DNA of 64,000 bases from Spizellomyces punctatus DAOM BR117. Its lineage: Eukaryota; Chytridiomycota; Chytridiomycetes; Spizellomycetales; Spizellomycetaceae. Where the stretch lies: contig NW_015971558.1 in NCBI RefSeq assembly GCF_000182565.1, forward strand, positions 115,658 to 179,657, in the 5' to 3' direction. Position 1 is the first letter of the stretch. Each line of letters begins with the position of its first letter. Below the pieces are notes generated by a model that saw nothing but the letters and a program-made list of their open reading frames with translations, was not told the origin of the DNA and searched no databases. The position numbers and the translations under genes were made by a program. Shown in pieces: positions 53,948-64,000 of this stretch.

Positions 53948-55649
53948 ATGTCCGCTGCTTCGAACTCGTTCCGCCGCAACCAGCTTTTCGATGTGTTGGA
54001 GCAAATTGAAGACGTCAGGCGCAATGAACTTGTTAACGACATCTTGGACGCCATTCAAGAGCATCAGGTGCGTTTGTTTATACACGATGGCATGTCATTA
54101 AAATTTAACATCGCGTCTGGTTCAGAACTATCAAGGCGGTCTCGGCGGTCTCGGCGGGGGTTTCCGCAATGACTTTTCCAACCGTCGTCGGGGAGGCAAT
54201 GACGTTGACCAGTTGATTGATCTTGTGCTTGGTTCTTACGGTCGCCAGGGGGCAGATGGCTGGGGAAACAACCGGTACGACAACGATGTGGTCGGTGAGG
54301 TATGCGCCTTTCTGTTGAATTACCTACCTGTTTTCTTTAAAGTCAACTAATCTGCTCTAGATCTTTGGTAACCGCGGCCGTTACGGTCTGAACAACGATC
54401 TTGAGGACATTGTCGAGCAACTCTGCGGCAATGATCGTTACGGAAGAGATTTTGGCAACAGGCCCCACGTTCTCGAGTACATTGTCAATCAGCTTGTCGG
54501 CGGCGACCGAAACAGCTTCCGTGGAAGCCAGGGCGGCAATATTCAGCAGCTGCTCCACCAGCTGCTCCGCGGTCGAAACCAGCGTGGTGGCTACGATCAG
54601 GACCAAAGGCTCAACGATGTTGCCCTTGTGATTATCAACAGGTTGATTCGCAACCTCGATGGTGACAACTCTCGCCATGGACGCTTTGAACTGGACATTC
54701 TTGATTACCTGCTGAACAACTATAACCGTGGAGGTCGCCAAGTGGACTTGTACCAAGTGATTCAACGTCTCTTCAACGGTTACGACTCGAACTCTCGGCG
54801 TCGTTTCGGCGAACACGACATTGTTAGGGAGATCTTCCGTTTGGTCAACGATGACGGCAACAGGTCCTTCTACGATGACGACCAGGATATCTACCGTGGC
54901 CGTAATTCGAACATTCTCCAAATATTGCGTCAATATTTTCGAAACCAAGAGAACGACGAAGAAGGTGGCTATCGCGACCAGCGCTTTCGGGACTTTCTCG
55001 GCGGCTTCGGAGGGATCTCCTCCGGATTCAACTCCTACGGCAGGTCGGGCGACCGCTTCCACAGGAATGACAATGTCCAAGAAATCCTTCGCGACCTCTT
55101 CGAAGGGCAAGGAAACCGCCGCCGAAACAACGGGGGAAGATTCGGCCACAACGACATTGCCGACCTCTTTGAGCAGTTCGGGCAGGAGGGCAGGCGGGGA
55201 AACTTCTTCGGCGGACGCAACAGGCGTGGCTACCAGGACATCTTCGCCGACCTTTTTGAACAGGACGACCTCCAGAGAGGATTCGGACGCGGGTACAACT
55301 CCTACGCCGGCGGATCCCTTGGGAACCGCGGCTTCTTCGGCGGTAACCGCTCCAACAACCGCTTCAACCGCTTTGGTCGCAGCAGGTTCGACGACTATGA
55401 CGCCGGGAACTCCGGCCTCTTCAACAGTTTCAACAAACAACGGAGGGTGAGTTCCTTTTCATCCCATTACTGTTTCTTTGTCGTTTTCTAATTTCTCCGA
55501 CTTATAGTTTTGATCTGGTTCCACTACCCGCTTCTGAAGCTCAAGGCACTGTAACCACTTTGGAGAACAATTTTGCAACTGAACAACAGGATAACGAAAG
55601 TGGGAAGGTGAACTCGGGCGATGATGATGGGGAGGATTGGTATGAGTAG
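53948..55649 (+). CDS. Gly/Asn/Arg-rich protein of about fifteen short helical repeats
   Basis: Exons 53948-54067, 54126-54299 and 54361-55446 are clear and encode 460 residues. A last exon from about 55508 to 55649 encodes an acidic tail ending GEDWYE. From residue 12 to about 385 a pattern recurs every 20-28 residues: a short amphipathic helix such as DVDQLIDLVLG, DLEDIVEQLCG, HVLEYIVNQLVG, NVQEILRDLFEG or NDIADLFEQFG, then a linker rich in Gly, Asn, Arg, Asp and Tyr. There is no signal peptide or membrane span, so it is probably cytosolic or nuclear. I recognise no family. The RGG-like linkers suggest RNA binding or condensate formation; this is inference. The last join is one base out of frame (TTTT at 55508-55511), so either the protein stops after RRF or an indel is present. 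Confidence 0.75.
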
Positions 55650-56038
55650 TTTCACAGATCTGTACATATATGATTGAAAATATATCACGAAGAATATCAT
55701 TCCAACCTCAATTTGAACTTCCTGATTGATAAGCTTGGATGCTCGTTTGTCGACAAGTGACAACCTTCACATGTTATAGTTTGCAAAGCACACATGAATT
55801 CCAAGTTACTTACTTCATGCGCAACACCTTTAGCTTTCCGGATACAAACTCAGTTAGCATTTGGCATTCCTTCCAGTGATGAAGGCAATCTTTATGCACT
55901 GTAGCCGCATAGTTGACATTGTGAGGTTCGTCATTGTCAACTTGGGCACTCTCCGCCTCTGCGTAGAAATATCTCTCTAACGATAACTTATTTTTCAGGT
56001 GTCCATATATTTACAAAAATCCAACCTAAAGATACCCA
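55650..56038. other. convergent 3' intergenic region
   Basis: A 390-bp AT-rich spacer between two convergent genes; nothing else is seen. Confidence 0.4.
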
Positions 56039-56376
56039 TCAAAGTACACCAATTTCATCATCCGGATCTGCCTCATTATTCCCTGCAACAGCATCCTTTA
56101 CACTTTGATACGCAGTATTAGCCATGTCCTTTGCAGATTGATATGCATGCGTGGCTGTGTCCTTTGCGGATTGGTATGTTGAGCTTGCTGTGGTGGATGC
56201 GCTCGTGAAGGTGGGCACAGAGGATTGCGTAGAGCTCGAGTCAGCGTTCTCGAATACGTGGCCGGCGGCAAGTTGGCGGTCGCGTTCGTTCTAGGGGATC
56301 ATATTTAATGCCTGTCTTATCAGGCAACCCAGGATAAGCCTGGACTTACCACAATTGGTGCTGATTGGGAAGACAT
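56039..56376 (-). CDS. small LEA-like 11-mer repeat protein
   Basis: Exons 56376-56350 and 56290-56039 join over a 59-nt intron and give 92 aa. After a polar Ser/Thr-rich start, three exact 11-residue repeats follow: TYQSAKDTATH, AYQSAKDMANT and AYQSVKDAVAG, then an acidic tail (EADPDDEIGVL). The period of 11, with Lys-Asp pairs and Ala/Thr, is the hallmark of group 3 LEA proteins, which fold into amphipathic helices on drying or at membranes. It is small, hydrophilic and without a signal peptide. A stress-protective role is inferred. Confidence 0.72.
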
Positions 56377-56824
56377 TTTGTTTCGTTTGCTTGCTTTGAA
56401 GATAAAATAAGATTTGCGTCTTATCAGAAATGTTAAATCTCTCAGAGATATTATCTTTTGAATGAGGGATTTTTTTGGGAGATGCGGGGCTTATAAGAGC
56501 TAGTGATGGCAATGACGTCAGGATGATCGGATTAATCACGGGACCTGGAGACAGACCTTAAATCACGGGGGTGGCATCGGAGACGAGTTGAAAGTTAACA
56601 TATGCGTTCATAGGTATTAGCTGAGGTGGTAACAAGAGGCAGGGCACTGACCCGAGCAAGAAGGCGTCAATGAGCGTGTAATAGGGTATACTTACATTGG
56701 GAAGACTTGGGTGAGTTTGGCAAAGTGTGATATCATCCAGGTGTAGATACTAGATACTATATAGTGTTATGTGGAAAGTGATATGGGAATAAACCAACTA
56801 CAACTAGGATAAGACCCCTTTTAT
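56377..56824. other. intergenic, no gene recognised
   Basis: A 450-bp spacer between the LEA-like start and the transporter stop; no feature is seen. Confidence 0.4.
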
Positions 56825-58884
56825 CTAAAACTTAACAAAACATGCCCATATGGTTCCGATAGTGCCCAGCCCAACACCCATGGCGACTACCCCCATCTCC
56901 ATAGCCCACTCCTTGGCACCCAGGAGAGGTCCAAACAACTTTAGATAGCACATACCAGGAAATACCACACAAACCGAAAAGGCAAACAAGCTCCCCATGA
57001 GAGACATGATAGAATGGAAAGTTGGAAACAGAATCGCAATGATAAGGATGAGCAAGGAGGTGAACGAGCGAAGGAGAACGCGGTGAAGGATGGGGAGGGG
57101 ATAGAGGACGTACGTAGGAAAGACTGCATGGAGGGAGTGTTCTGGAATGTTGCTTAATGAGTAAGTAAAGTTGTAGTGAGCAAAGCGGTGGCATGGCTTA
57201 CCTATCTGGACGTTGATGGGGTTCACATTGAGAGGGAACTTTGTCAGCGGGTTGATCGCCGTTAGCCAGAGCGTAACTGATGTCAAGATATGGTTGTACG
57301 AAGGAACTTGGGGAAGGTTTTGAGTAATCTAAGACGGTAGAGAGTATTATAAGAGCCGTAAAGGAAGCAATTAAAGTATTCAGAGCTACCTCTGGCATCG
57401 TAAAGTCGCCAAACATCAGATATCCACAGGCAGCTATAAATATGTACATAATCGTCGCAACCACATAGGAAACATTTAGCATATTGTTGTATTTTTCAGG
57501 CTCGGTCATGTCTCGATATATATTTGGGAAAACACTGTGACCTAAAAGTATTCGCAAACCGCATGAAAATAACCAAATATCAGCGGTCATCGAAAAAAGA
57601 AATTCGTGACAGCAACACGATCAGCTTACCGCAAAAACCAGCCATGATCAATCCAATAGCCAAGGGTACTGTCTCCCAATTTTCCGGCCAGATTCGCGTA
57701 ACAGCAGGATGGATCAAGCTTCCCGGCGTCTCTACCGTTGTTAGCCCGTCATACAGGATAATGATCATCAGATTTGACAAGGCTACGACGCCAAGTAAAC
57801 TCCCGTAGCTCGCCCATCGCAACGATGTTGGATATGTCATGGGGATGATGAGCCCAACAGCCACGCTCTTCACCACGACATGGTGCCATTCAGGAAATAG
57901 CGCTGTGATGGAATCGGAAATCAGGATAACTAGAGCTACACACGCAGCCATCAGCTCCACACAGAATAGCACGGAAATGAAGTTCCGGCCTCTGCTTCCA
58001 TATGCTAGTTCACCGATATCACCATATGTTGTTGGTCGACGGCGGAACGATGGGAATAAAGTGAGCTGTTCACCGGGTACTTTGATTTGCGGTAGAGGAG
58101 AACTGTAGTCTAAACATTTTGCCAGAAGCCGTGCGGTGTGATGGGTCATGAGGCAACATAAGGTAAGTAGAATGCCACCGACAACCCAACCGGTTATGCG
58201 GAAGGCAAACGGAAGGGAGAGGATTCCAATACCCCTGCAGAGGTCCTCCATTTAGGTTCATTTGATCCGAATGCTAGCAAGAATCAAAGCACTCACATTA
58301 GGACGTTAACTGCATTAAAAACCGTTTGAGCAAAAGTCGACATTGGCGCAGTTCCTACGTCCATCACATGTTCGTGTTCCTGCAATCTTTGCAGATCCAT
58401 ATTAATGTGAGACGTCAGATCTGAAATCTCTCATCTTTGCTTACTTTGCATCAATTTCTTCTACCCCCTCCACAGTGCCATAGTCTGTCAACAGATGCTC
58501 TCGTTCCAATGCATCCTCCACCTGTCCAACGGAGGCGACCTCAGGAGGTTCGCTCCCAATAGAATCAAATGAAGCAACGTTCCGTAGTTTGTTTACAGGT
58601 CCCGCAGCCTCTTCAAGAAATCCAGCCGAACGAGCGTAAGATGACATCCATGAACCAATGACAGCAGATGCCGTCGATCTGGACGCATAACTTGTCGAGG
58701 CAGGATTGAGTCGAAATCGACGCCGGCGGGGTGAGGATGCGTTTAGATCATCCTCGTCTTGATCTGAATGCTCATCATCTGAGGAGCTGGATGACTCCTC
58801 TGCGCACTCGTATTCTGCAACATTGTGAATAATAATCGGCACATTGTCGTCGTCGACGTCGCTTTCGGTCTGTGGGCGGCGCAT
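56825..58884 (-). CDS. Avt1-like vacuolar amino-acid transporter (AAAP family)
   Basis: Six exons: 58884-58445, 58386-58297, 58234-57630, 57541-57390, 57328-57202 and 57141-56825, total 576 aa. The first 150 residues are acidic and Ser/Arg-rich and cytosolic, as in Avt1. The transport domain begins FAQTVFNAVNVLMGIGILSL and PFAFRITGWVVGG, the typical first helix of amino-acid/auxin permeases, and contains about ten or eleven further spans, with GFCGHSVFPNIYRDM in the middle and an INPLTKFPLNVNPI segment. Yeast Avt1 exchanges neutral amino acids for protons at the vacuole membrane; the substrate here is inferred. The second exon starts at AAAG/A because the nearer acceptor causes a frameshift. 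Confidence 0.9.
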
Positions 58885-59270
58885 CGCGGACGACGAGCCG
58901 TAACGTTGAAAACACTCTCACCGTAACTTTATTCCATCTGACTGTGTAGGTAAGCAAGCTTTTAATCTTTTGTGTCGCTGCAAACGATTGACGTTATCGG
59001 CGGGCAAGTGCGCGATAAGAATGTCAAGCCGTGGTTCTGGCTAAGCAGAACATGTCCCGGGAATGCGGTGAACCCACGTGTCAATTTGCATGCTGCAAAT
59101 GTCAATATCAAGTAGATGTTTAGTTACTGCCCGCCGGTCAGCCCATTAAATGGGGAGCATTTAGGATTATATCTCACAGAGTCCATTCAAAAGACAGTTT
59201 AGTAGCACATATTTGGACGTCTATAAAAAAATTTGGCACATTTATACTTGATTATTCTTCCTAAAGTCCT
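58885..59270. other. intergenic, no gene recognised
   Basis: A 386-bp spacer between two genes transcribed in the same direction; it should hold the transporter promoter and the kinase 3' end. Confidence 0.4.
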
Positions 59271-60855
59271 TCATTTCATTTTTACACCATTCCTTGCAAC
59301 CCTTCCATGCTGATGCCTTGTAACACATTCATCACAAACTACAATGCTTTTCACCCACTCATCTTCCAAGCACTCGTCAATGGTAGCACGTCGGTCCGGA
59401 TTAGGATCTAACATTCTAGACAAGATCTGTCGAGGACCATCGGGTAATCGGTCAAAGAACTTTGAATGTCCACCGTTTTCGACATACGCCGCGTAGTGCT
59501 CGTCAGATCCTTTAGCACTATGCCAAGGGAACCGTTGAAACATCATAGCCAGGTATATGATGGCACACGCCCAAACGTCTACTTTGCGCCCGTCGTAGGA
59601 GGGTTGAGTGAACTCTTCGGGAGCCATGTACGGGCCCGATCCACATCGGCCAGTTGAGCGCCGGCATTCAGTTTCAAAAGGAGATTTGACCACGTCCGCT
59701 GACCCGAAATCGATGATTTTCAGGTGGTTATTAGAATCAAAAAGACAATTCTCTGGCTTCAGATCGCGGTGACAGACACCGATCGAGTGGAGGTACGCGA
59801 CGCCTTGCATTAGTTGAGCAAAAATGCAATTCGACTCTTCTGTTGTCATAGTGTGACTGGAGATGGCTTCAAAAAGATCACCGCCCTCACAGAGTTCCAT
59901 CACTTCGTAGCAATGACCCTTTTCGAATATAATATCCAAAGTTTCTACAACATTAGGATGATGCTAAGGAAAGTTGAATTTGAGTATCAAAATTTCAAGG
60001 TAAGTCACGAATAACTCCCTTACCAAAAGACTTCCAATACAATACTCGTTCGTCAATTTTTTCATGTACTGCCTTTGAGACTCATTTTCACGCCGACGCC
60101 TAAATTCTTTTACTGCAAACACCTTTTGATCCGTGTGACGACGAACCAGCCAGCAATTTCCATTGGCACCCTTTCCCAGGAGTTGGCAAGGCTTTCCGTA
60201 TTTCTCCTTCAGTGTACACGGGGTAGAGTTGTTGACTGGGGCAGTATTGGCGCGTATAGCTACTGGACGAGCGAATGCTGCAGCAACCTGATGTTGAGCT
60301 GCAGGAACGGTTCCATTACCAGGGGTAGTAGCACCTGGGCCGTTGCTACTATTTCTCGCATGGCCAGTATTACTGGGAGATCTGCCGAGAAATTTCTTTA
60401 TAGGACCAAGAAGCTCCAAAAAGTGTACTTTGCGTCCTCCATCGCCGGTGGGACTAGAAAAGTCGGCATGGTGGTGAGCACGCAGTGTGCAGGTGTATTT
60501 GTAGTTTGGACTCTAGCCTTCACAGCGGGTTGACGGCGACAGCCGACTACCATCCCATCATTCAACGCCCCTGTTAACGGATTCCGGTCCAATCGTTGCT
60601 TACACCGTACCTGATCCTTTCATCATTCGTGTAGGTACTATTACACGAACTCCCAGCACTTAAACCACGCTTCATTTCCTCAGGGCTATTACGGCTTCTT
60701 CTCAAAATACTCGGTGTAGGATCCGCAAAGTGACGCTTCTCCACTAATGGGCCTTGAACACCCACAACGCCATTTGATCTCTCTGCAGCAGGCGCAGCCG
60801 CCTGGTTGGACGAGGATGACGACGAACGCATTGATACAAGGGCCGAGGCCGCCAT
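59271..60855 (-). CDS. Hal4/Npr-type Ser/Thr protein kinase
   Basis: Exons 60855-60611, 60453-60024 and 59963-59271 give 455 aa. Residues 1-160 are Ser/Pro/Asn-rich. The kinase domain starts YGKPCQLLGKGANGNCWLV (P-loop 175-180), with Lys197 in FAVKEFRRRR, Glu218 in NEYCIGS, catalytic HRDLKPEN (291-298), DFGSAD (310-315) and the activation-loop end GPYMAPEE. The FAVKEFR.RR...E..Y.KKL.NEYCIGS segment is characteristic of the fungal Hal4/Hal5/Npr1 group, which controls potassium and nutrient transporters at the plasma membrane. Its neighbour upstream is a Crz1-like factor and downstream an amino-acid transporter, all on the same strand; Hal4 and Crz1 both act in ion homeostasis in yeast. Confidence 0.92.
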
Positions 60856-61554
60856 GTGTTAAGACGATATTACAGAGTCAGATAATTCTAAGATGTCGAG
60901 TATAAGGAACTGTGTGTGCAAACACACAGAGACGGGAGAGCACGGTATTCCCTCTTTTAAAAGAGGCAATAGTTCAGCATAGCGAGCAAGCCAACTTGTA
61001 AATGGAACCCCAACGAGAGCAAGAGAAACGAACAAAACGCGAACAGAGAGACGTAATGACGAGAGGGAACAGCAAACGCCGACGCGAGACAAGCCGCCCA
61101 ACAACAAGGAGAGGGGCTGTCCACACGTTCCCCAGAACGTCAACACAGATGAAGGGTAAACGTTGAAAACAAAAACAGATTCAAAAAGTCCGAAGCGAGA
61201 GAGAACGGGAGAAAAGGGAAAATAAATGGTGTAAGCAAAAGCGTAGGGCCACAAAGATTGCCAAGTTGAGCTGAGCGGCAAGAAAGGAGATTTTTGACCC
61301 CATTGAATGCTTGGTTTGATGCATGTCACATGTCAAGTAACACGCGCGCAGTCGTCTGTGCTTAGAGTGTTGAACAACTACGAATTCGCTTTGGCATGAA
61401 AAGTTAATTTCACGAGCAGCTCCCTTCTGCTACAATTTTACATACAATCATGATCATGAAAATTTAAAATGCAACGGAAATACAGGATCACTGCACAAGT
61501 TGTGACAGCATAAATCAACTAATTGATATTCTATGACATTGACGCTTTTGTGTT
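60856..61554. other. intergenic, no gene recognised
   Basis: A 700-bp spacer upstream of the kinase start. On the kinase strand it is pyrimidine-rich (CTCTC runs), fitting a promoter and 5' UTR. No gene is seen. Confidence 0.4.
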
Positions 61555-63452
61555 TCAACTTTCAACAGGTGCTCCTTCTCTATCGAGTGAGTCCAGAAAA
61601 TCTTCCAGCCGTGGCACCCCTGCGATCCCCCCAGCTCCCTCAACCTGTCCATTTTTAATCTTTAAAGAACACGGACTTTCTTTTCCAGGCTCGCCCGCTT
61701 TCAAATGACGTCGTAGGGCATCGCTTCGTGCAAATGCCTTATGGCAGGCTATACACATGTACGGTTTGAGGCCCCTGTGTTGTTGGAACATAGTTTGTTA
61801 GTAAAGTTGCATATATAGCAACGAACGATCCTATATTGCGTACGTACTCGTGTAGTTTAGAATGTCGTTTTAGATCGTGTTTACGAGAAAATGTTGCGGG
61901 ACAGTGCTCGCACACAAATGGTCTTTCGCCCGTATGTGATCGGTAGTGGGATTTTAGATTGTACGGGCGCGTGAATGCTATGGTTGTAGAGCATCAAATT
62001 TAATGCAAGCATTTCAATGCACACCACTTGGTCAGATAGCACGTACTCTTTCCACAATCTGGGTAAGGACACTGGTACAAGGTTTGTCGCTGCGTTTTGA
62101 CTGCCATCTGCGACGGCTTTGGTAATGGCGGCATGTCTGGGTTGGGAGGTACCGGCGACCCTCGTCGCTCGGGTGGCGGCGACGGTACCTCGAGTTCCTC
62201 TCGCTTGACTTGTTCCTGTAAAAGGGACGATGACGAGGGCGTCGTCGATAGAGTGGTCGACGTAGTCTTCGAGGAAAGGATGTAACCGGCTTCAGATGAT
62301 GGATCATACTGATCCGGAGGTGTAGGGTGGCCCAATAAGACAGACTGCCCAAATTGCTGTTGCAACAGAGTGGTTCGTTGATCGGTTTGAGGAAACTGGG
62401 GTGATACGCCTTGCTCGTACTTTTGAAATTCCGACATTAGGTCATCAAACGAGATTGATCGATGAAGATCAGTTTGGGCCACTGGATTTTCTTCCACATT
62501 TCCAAACATCGAGTCTGACCCCAACCCTGTCCCATTGTAATCCAGAAACTGTGTAATAGCAGTAGCAGGAAGCTCGATATTATTGGGGGTTGGATATGGT
62601 GATATTGAGTACGCCGAATGAGGTGAGTAGGAAGGACCCGGGGCGGGCGATGTGGAAGGGGATGGAATTGCGTGAATCATAGGAGATGTCAATTGGACGA
62701 TATTCGTAAACCTGTACCAAATTTGGTAAGTACCATCATCTTGCTACTTCTAGCAAGTCCTTAACTTACTGCGGATCATACTGCGATGGAGTCAAATAAC
62801 CATCGTCGCTTGCATCGTCACCTAGTGTCAAATCTTCGAACCCGCTTAAAGAACTTGCACTGGAACGTCTCGATTGTCGGGAAGGAACTTCCAGAAAAGG
62901 CGCACTCAAATTGATGCTTGGATACTGCTGGTGTCCAAAATCGACAGGTCCCATGAACGGCGATGGCGCACCAGAAGAAACCGAAATGGAGTCGTTATCC
63001 GATTCGCTGTACACTGACGACCTCTCCTCGCGATCATGCCACTGGGGGTACTGATATGATGTGTTCTCAAAGTTCACCGTGAGTTGTGGTACAGAGGCAT
63101 AGAGACCGTTCTCTGGTGAGGAAGGATATTTGTTTTGGCCTAATGCTGGCATGGATCCGAAGAGGGGCGTACCCATGCCGTTTGTGTCCGAATCGGAAAG
63201 CACTACCTGAGGCGTCGGCGTCACCATTGTGATATCAGAGCCCATATCTGCATATGCTATTTCGCTTTCTTCCGAACCAAGAATTGCCGCCAGAGCTTGG
63301 TCCAGGCTCTCGGAAGTGAGTTGGTGTGGTTGTTGCTCCTGTCGTTGTTGAGGGGAGCTCTTCAACATATCTTGTGCATACTGGAAGTCTTGAGGCTCAT
63401 CCGCTTGTTCGGGTGGAAGTCCATACACATCATTGCGTGAAGAGGTCATCAT
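61555..63452 (-). CDS. Crz1/Prz1-like C2H2 transcription factor
   Basis: Four exons, 63452-62770, 62711-62047, 61977-61848 and 61774-61555, encode 565 aa. Residues 1-430 are Gln/Ser/Pro-rich and disordered, including [18 protein letters not shown]. Finger 1 is C442/C447/H460/H464, finger 2 C472/C475/H488/H492, and finger 3 C500/C503/H516 with a late Cys (528). The segments [33 protein letters not shown] and [10 protein letters not shown] match Crz1, the calcineurin-activated factor of calcium and ion stress. In Crz1 a PxIxIT-type site docks calcineurin; I could not identify one with certainty. Introns of 58-73 nt split fingers 1 and 3 from the body. Confidence 0.88.
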
Positions 63453-64000
63453 ATCTTACGGAATGAACTGCGACGGAATGAGCAAGTAGCCGGCTAGATT
63501 GTTTTATGTGCGGTTGATACGAGACCACTAAGAGGATAGCCAAACCGCATCAGTTTTCACGCCATTTCTATGGGGTATTGTCAATCTTTCGTCTTCCTTA
63601 CCTTTAAAGGTTAGCGGCAAGTGCTTTCCTGCGTACGGTGTGAACCAGATTCAGCTTCCTCCGCCAAAACCGCTGTCCGCTCACATTACCCCGGAGCTGT
63701 TTCACCAAGAGACATATCACGTGAATAATCATGTGCTGATTATGCAATGTCGGACTTTCAGGCGGATGTTCTACGGATACGATCCTTTGAACTGCCTGGA
63801 TCAATCCAACCTGAGCCGTGTGGCCGGGTGTATATGGAATGGGCATGAGCCTGGATAGAATATTTTAAGTAACTGGATATTTTAAATAGCTCACGTATGA
63901 ACATATTATCGGTTGATTTGCCACCCATCGAAATACCATGGCCGAATTTTGTTGGTATAATGCGGTATCCACGGATATTTGTAATCCGCAACTCTTGTTG
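63453..64000. other. upstream region of the Crz1-like gene, to the window edge
   Basis: About 550 bp without a supported gene; it should hold the promoter of the minus-strand factor. Any gene beyond the edge cannot be seen. Confidence 0.4.

Noticed and set aside
54343-55440. A 365-codon open frame antisense to the repeat protein (Val/Ala/Glu-rich)
   Set aside because: It is the mirror of codon bias (GAC, AAC, CGT codons) in the sense exon; it runs through the same exon borders and has no domain character.

Overview
The window is a 64-kb piece of a fungal nuclear genome. Nearly all protein genes are split by short GT-AG introns (mostly 55-100 nt). Secreted proteins have eukaryotic signal peptides, two of them with GPI-type C-termini, and there is fungal-type content: a chitin deacetylase, Crz1- and Yap1-like transcription factors, a Hal4/Npr-type kinase, an Avt1-like transporter and an intron-containing tRNA-Tyr. 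High intron density in housekeeping genes, a Cache-HAMP membrane receptor and an RGS-type protein point to an early-diverging fungus, perhaps a chytrid. That placement is inference; no marker here fixes the species. A block of 349 N marks a scaffold gap at 20698-21046.

Layout. 1-7 kb: a His-rich two-finger C2H2 factor, three tRNA-Tyr genes with 10-nt introns, an orphan seven-span membrane protein and a tRNA-Phe. 8-10.4 kb: a ten-exon Cache/HAMP receptor that stops where an output domain would be expected. 12.5-17.1 kb: two divergent intronless cell-wall genes (GPI-type chitin deacetylase and a Pro/Glu/Cys repeat protein). 17.7-20.6 kb: a kinesin-14 with eleven exons. 23-29.6 kb: a secreted Vps62-domain protein, a GT4 glycosyltransferase and eIF3e, whose second intron is enlarged by a tandem duplication. 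32.2-33.6 kb: an intronless, strongly codon-biased secreted protein with a possible LPMO-like fold. 34-38.6 kb: two tRNA-Phe genes, an Ace2/Swi5-like zinc-finger factor and an RGS-like protein. 40.7-46.3 kb: UBLCP1 with thirteen exons, including a 15-nt microexon, and a Yap1-type bZIP factor. 48-55.6 kb: a MAPEG protein, a tRNA-Phe, a WD40-CCCH protein and an unusual protein made of about fifteen short helix plus Gly/Asn/Arg linker repeats. 56-63.5 kb: four minus-strand genes in a row: an LEA-like 11-mer protein, an Avt1-like transporter, a Hal4-like kinase and a Crz1-like factor.

There are no operons. Functional themes are cell wall and secretion (four secreted products), signalling (7TM, Cache receptor, RGS), stress and ion homeostasis (Yap-type bZIP, Crz1-like, Hal4-like, Avt1-like, LEA-like) and housekeeping (eIF3e, UBLCP1, kinesin). 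The strongest candidates for something undescribed are the repeat protein at 53948-55649, the output-less Cache receptor at 8153-10411, and the orphan 7TM protein at 5651-6647. Gene models were built by hand from splice consensus and reading frame; no homology search was run.
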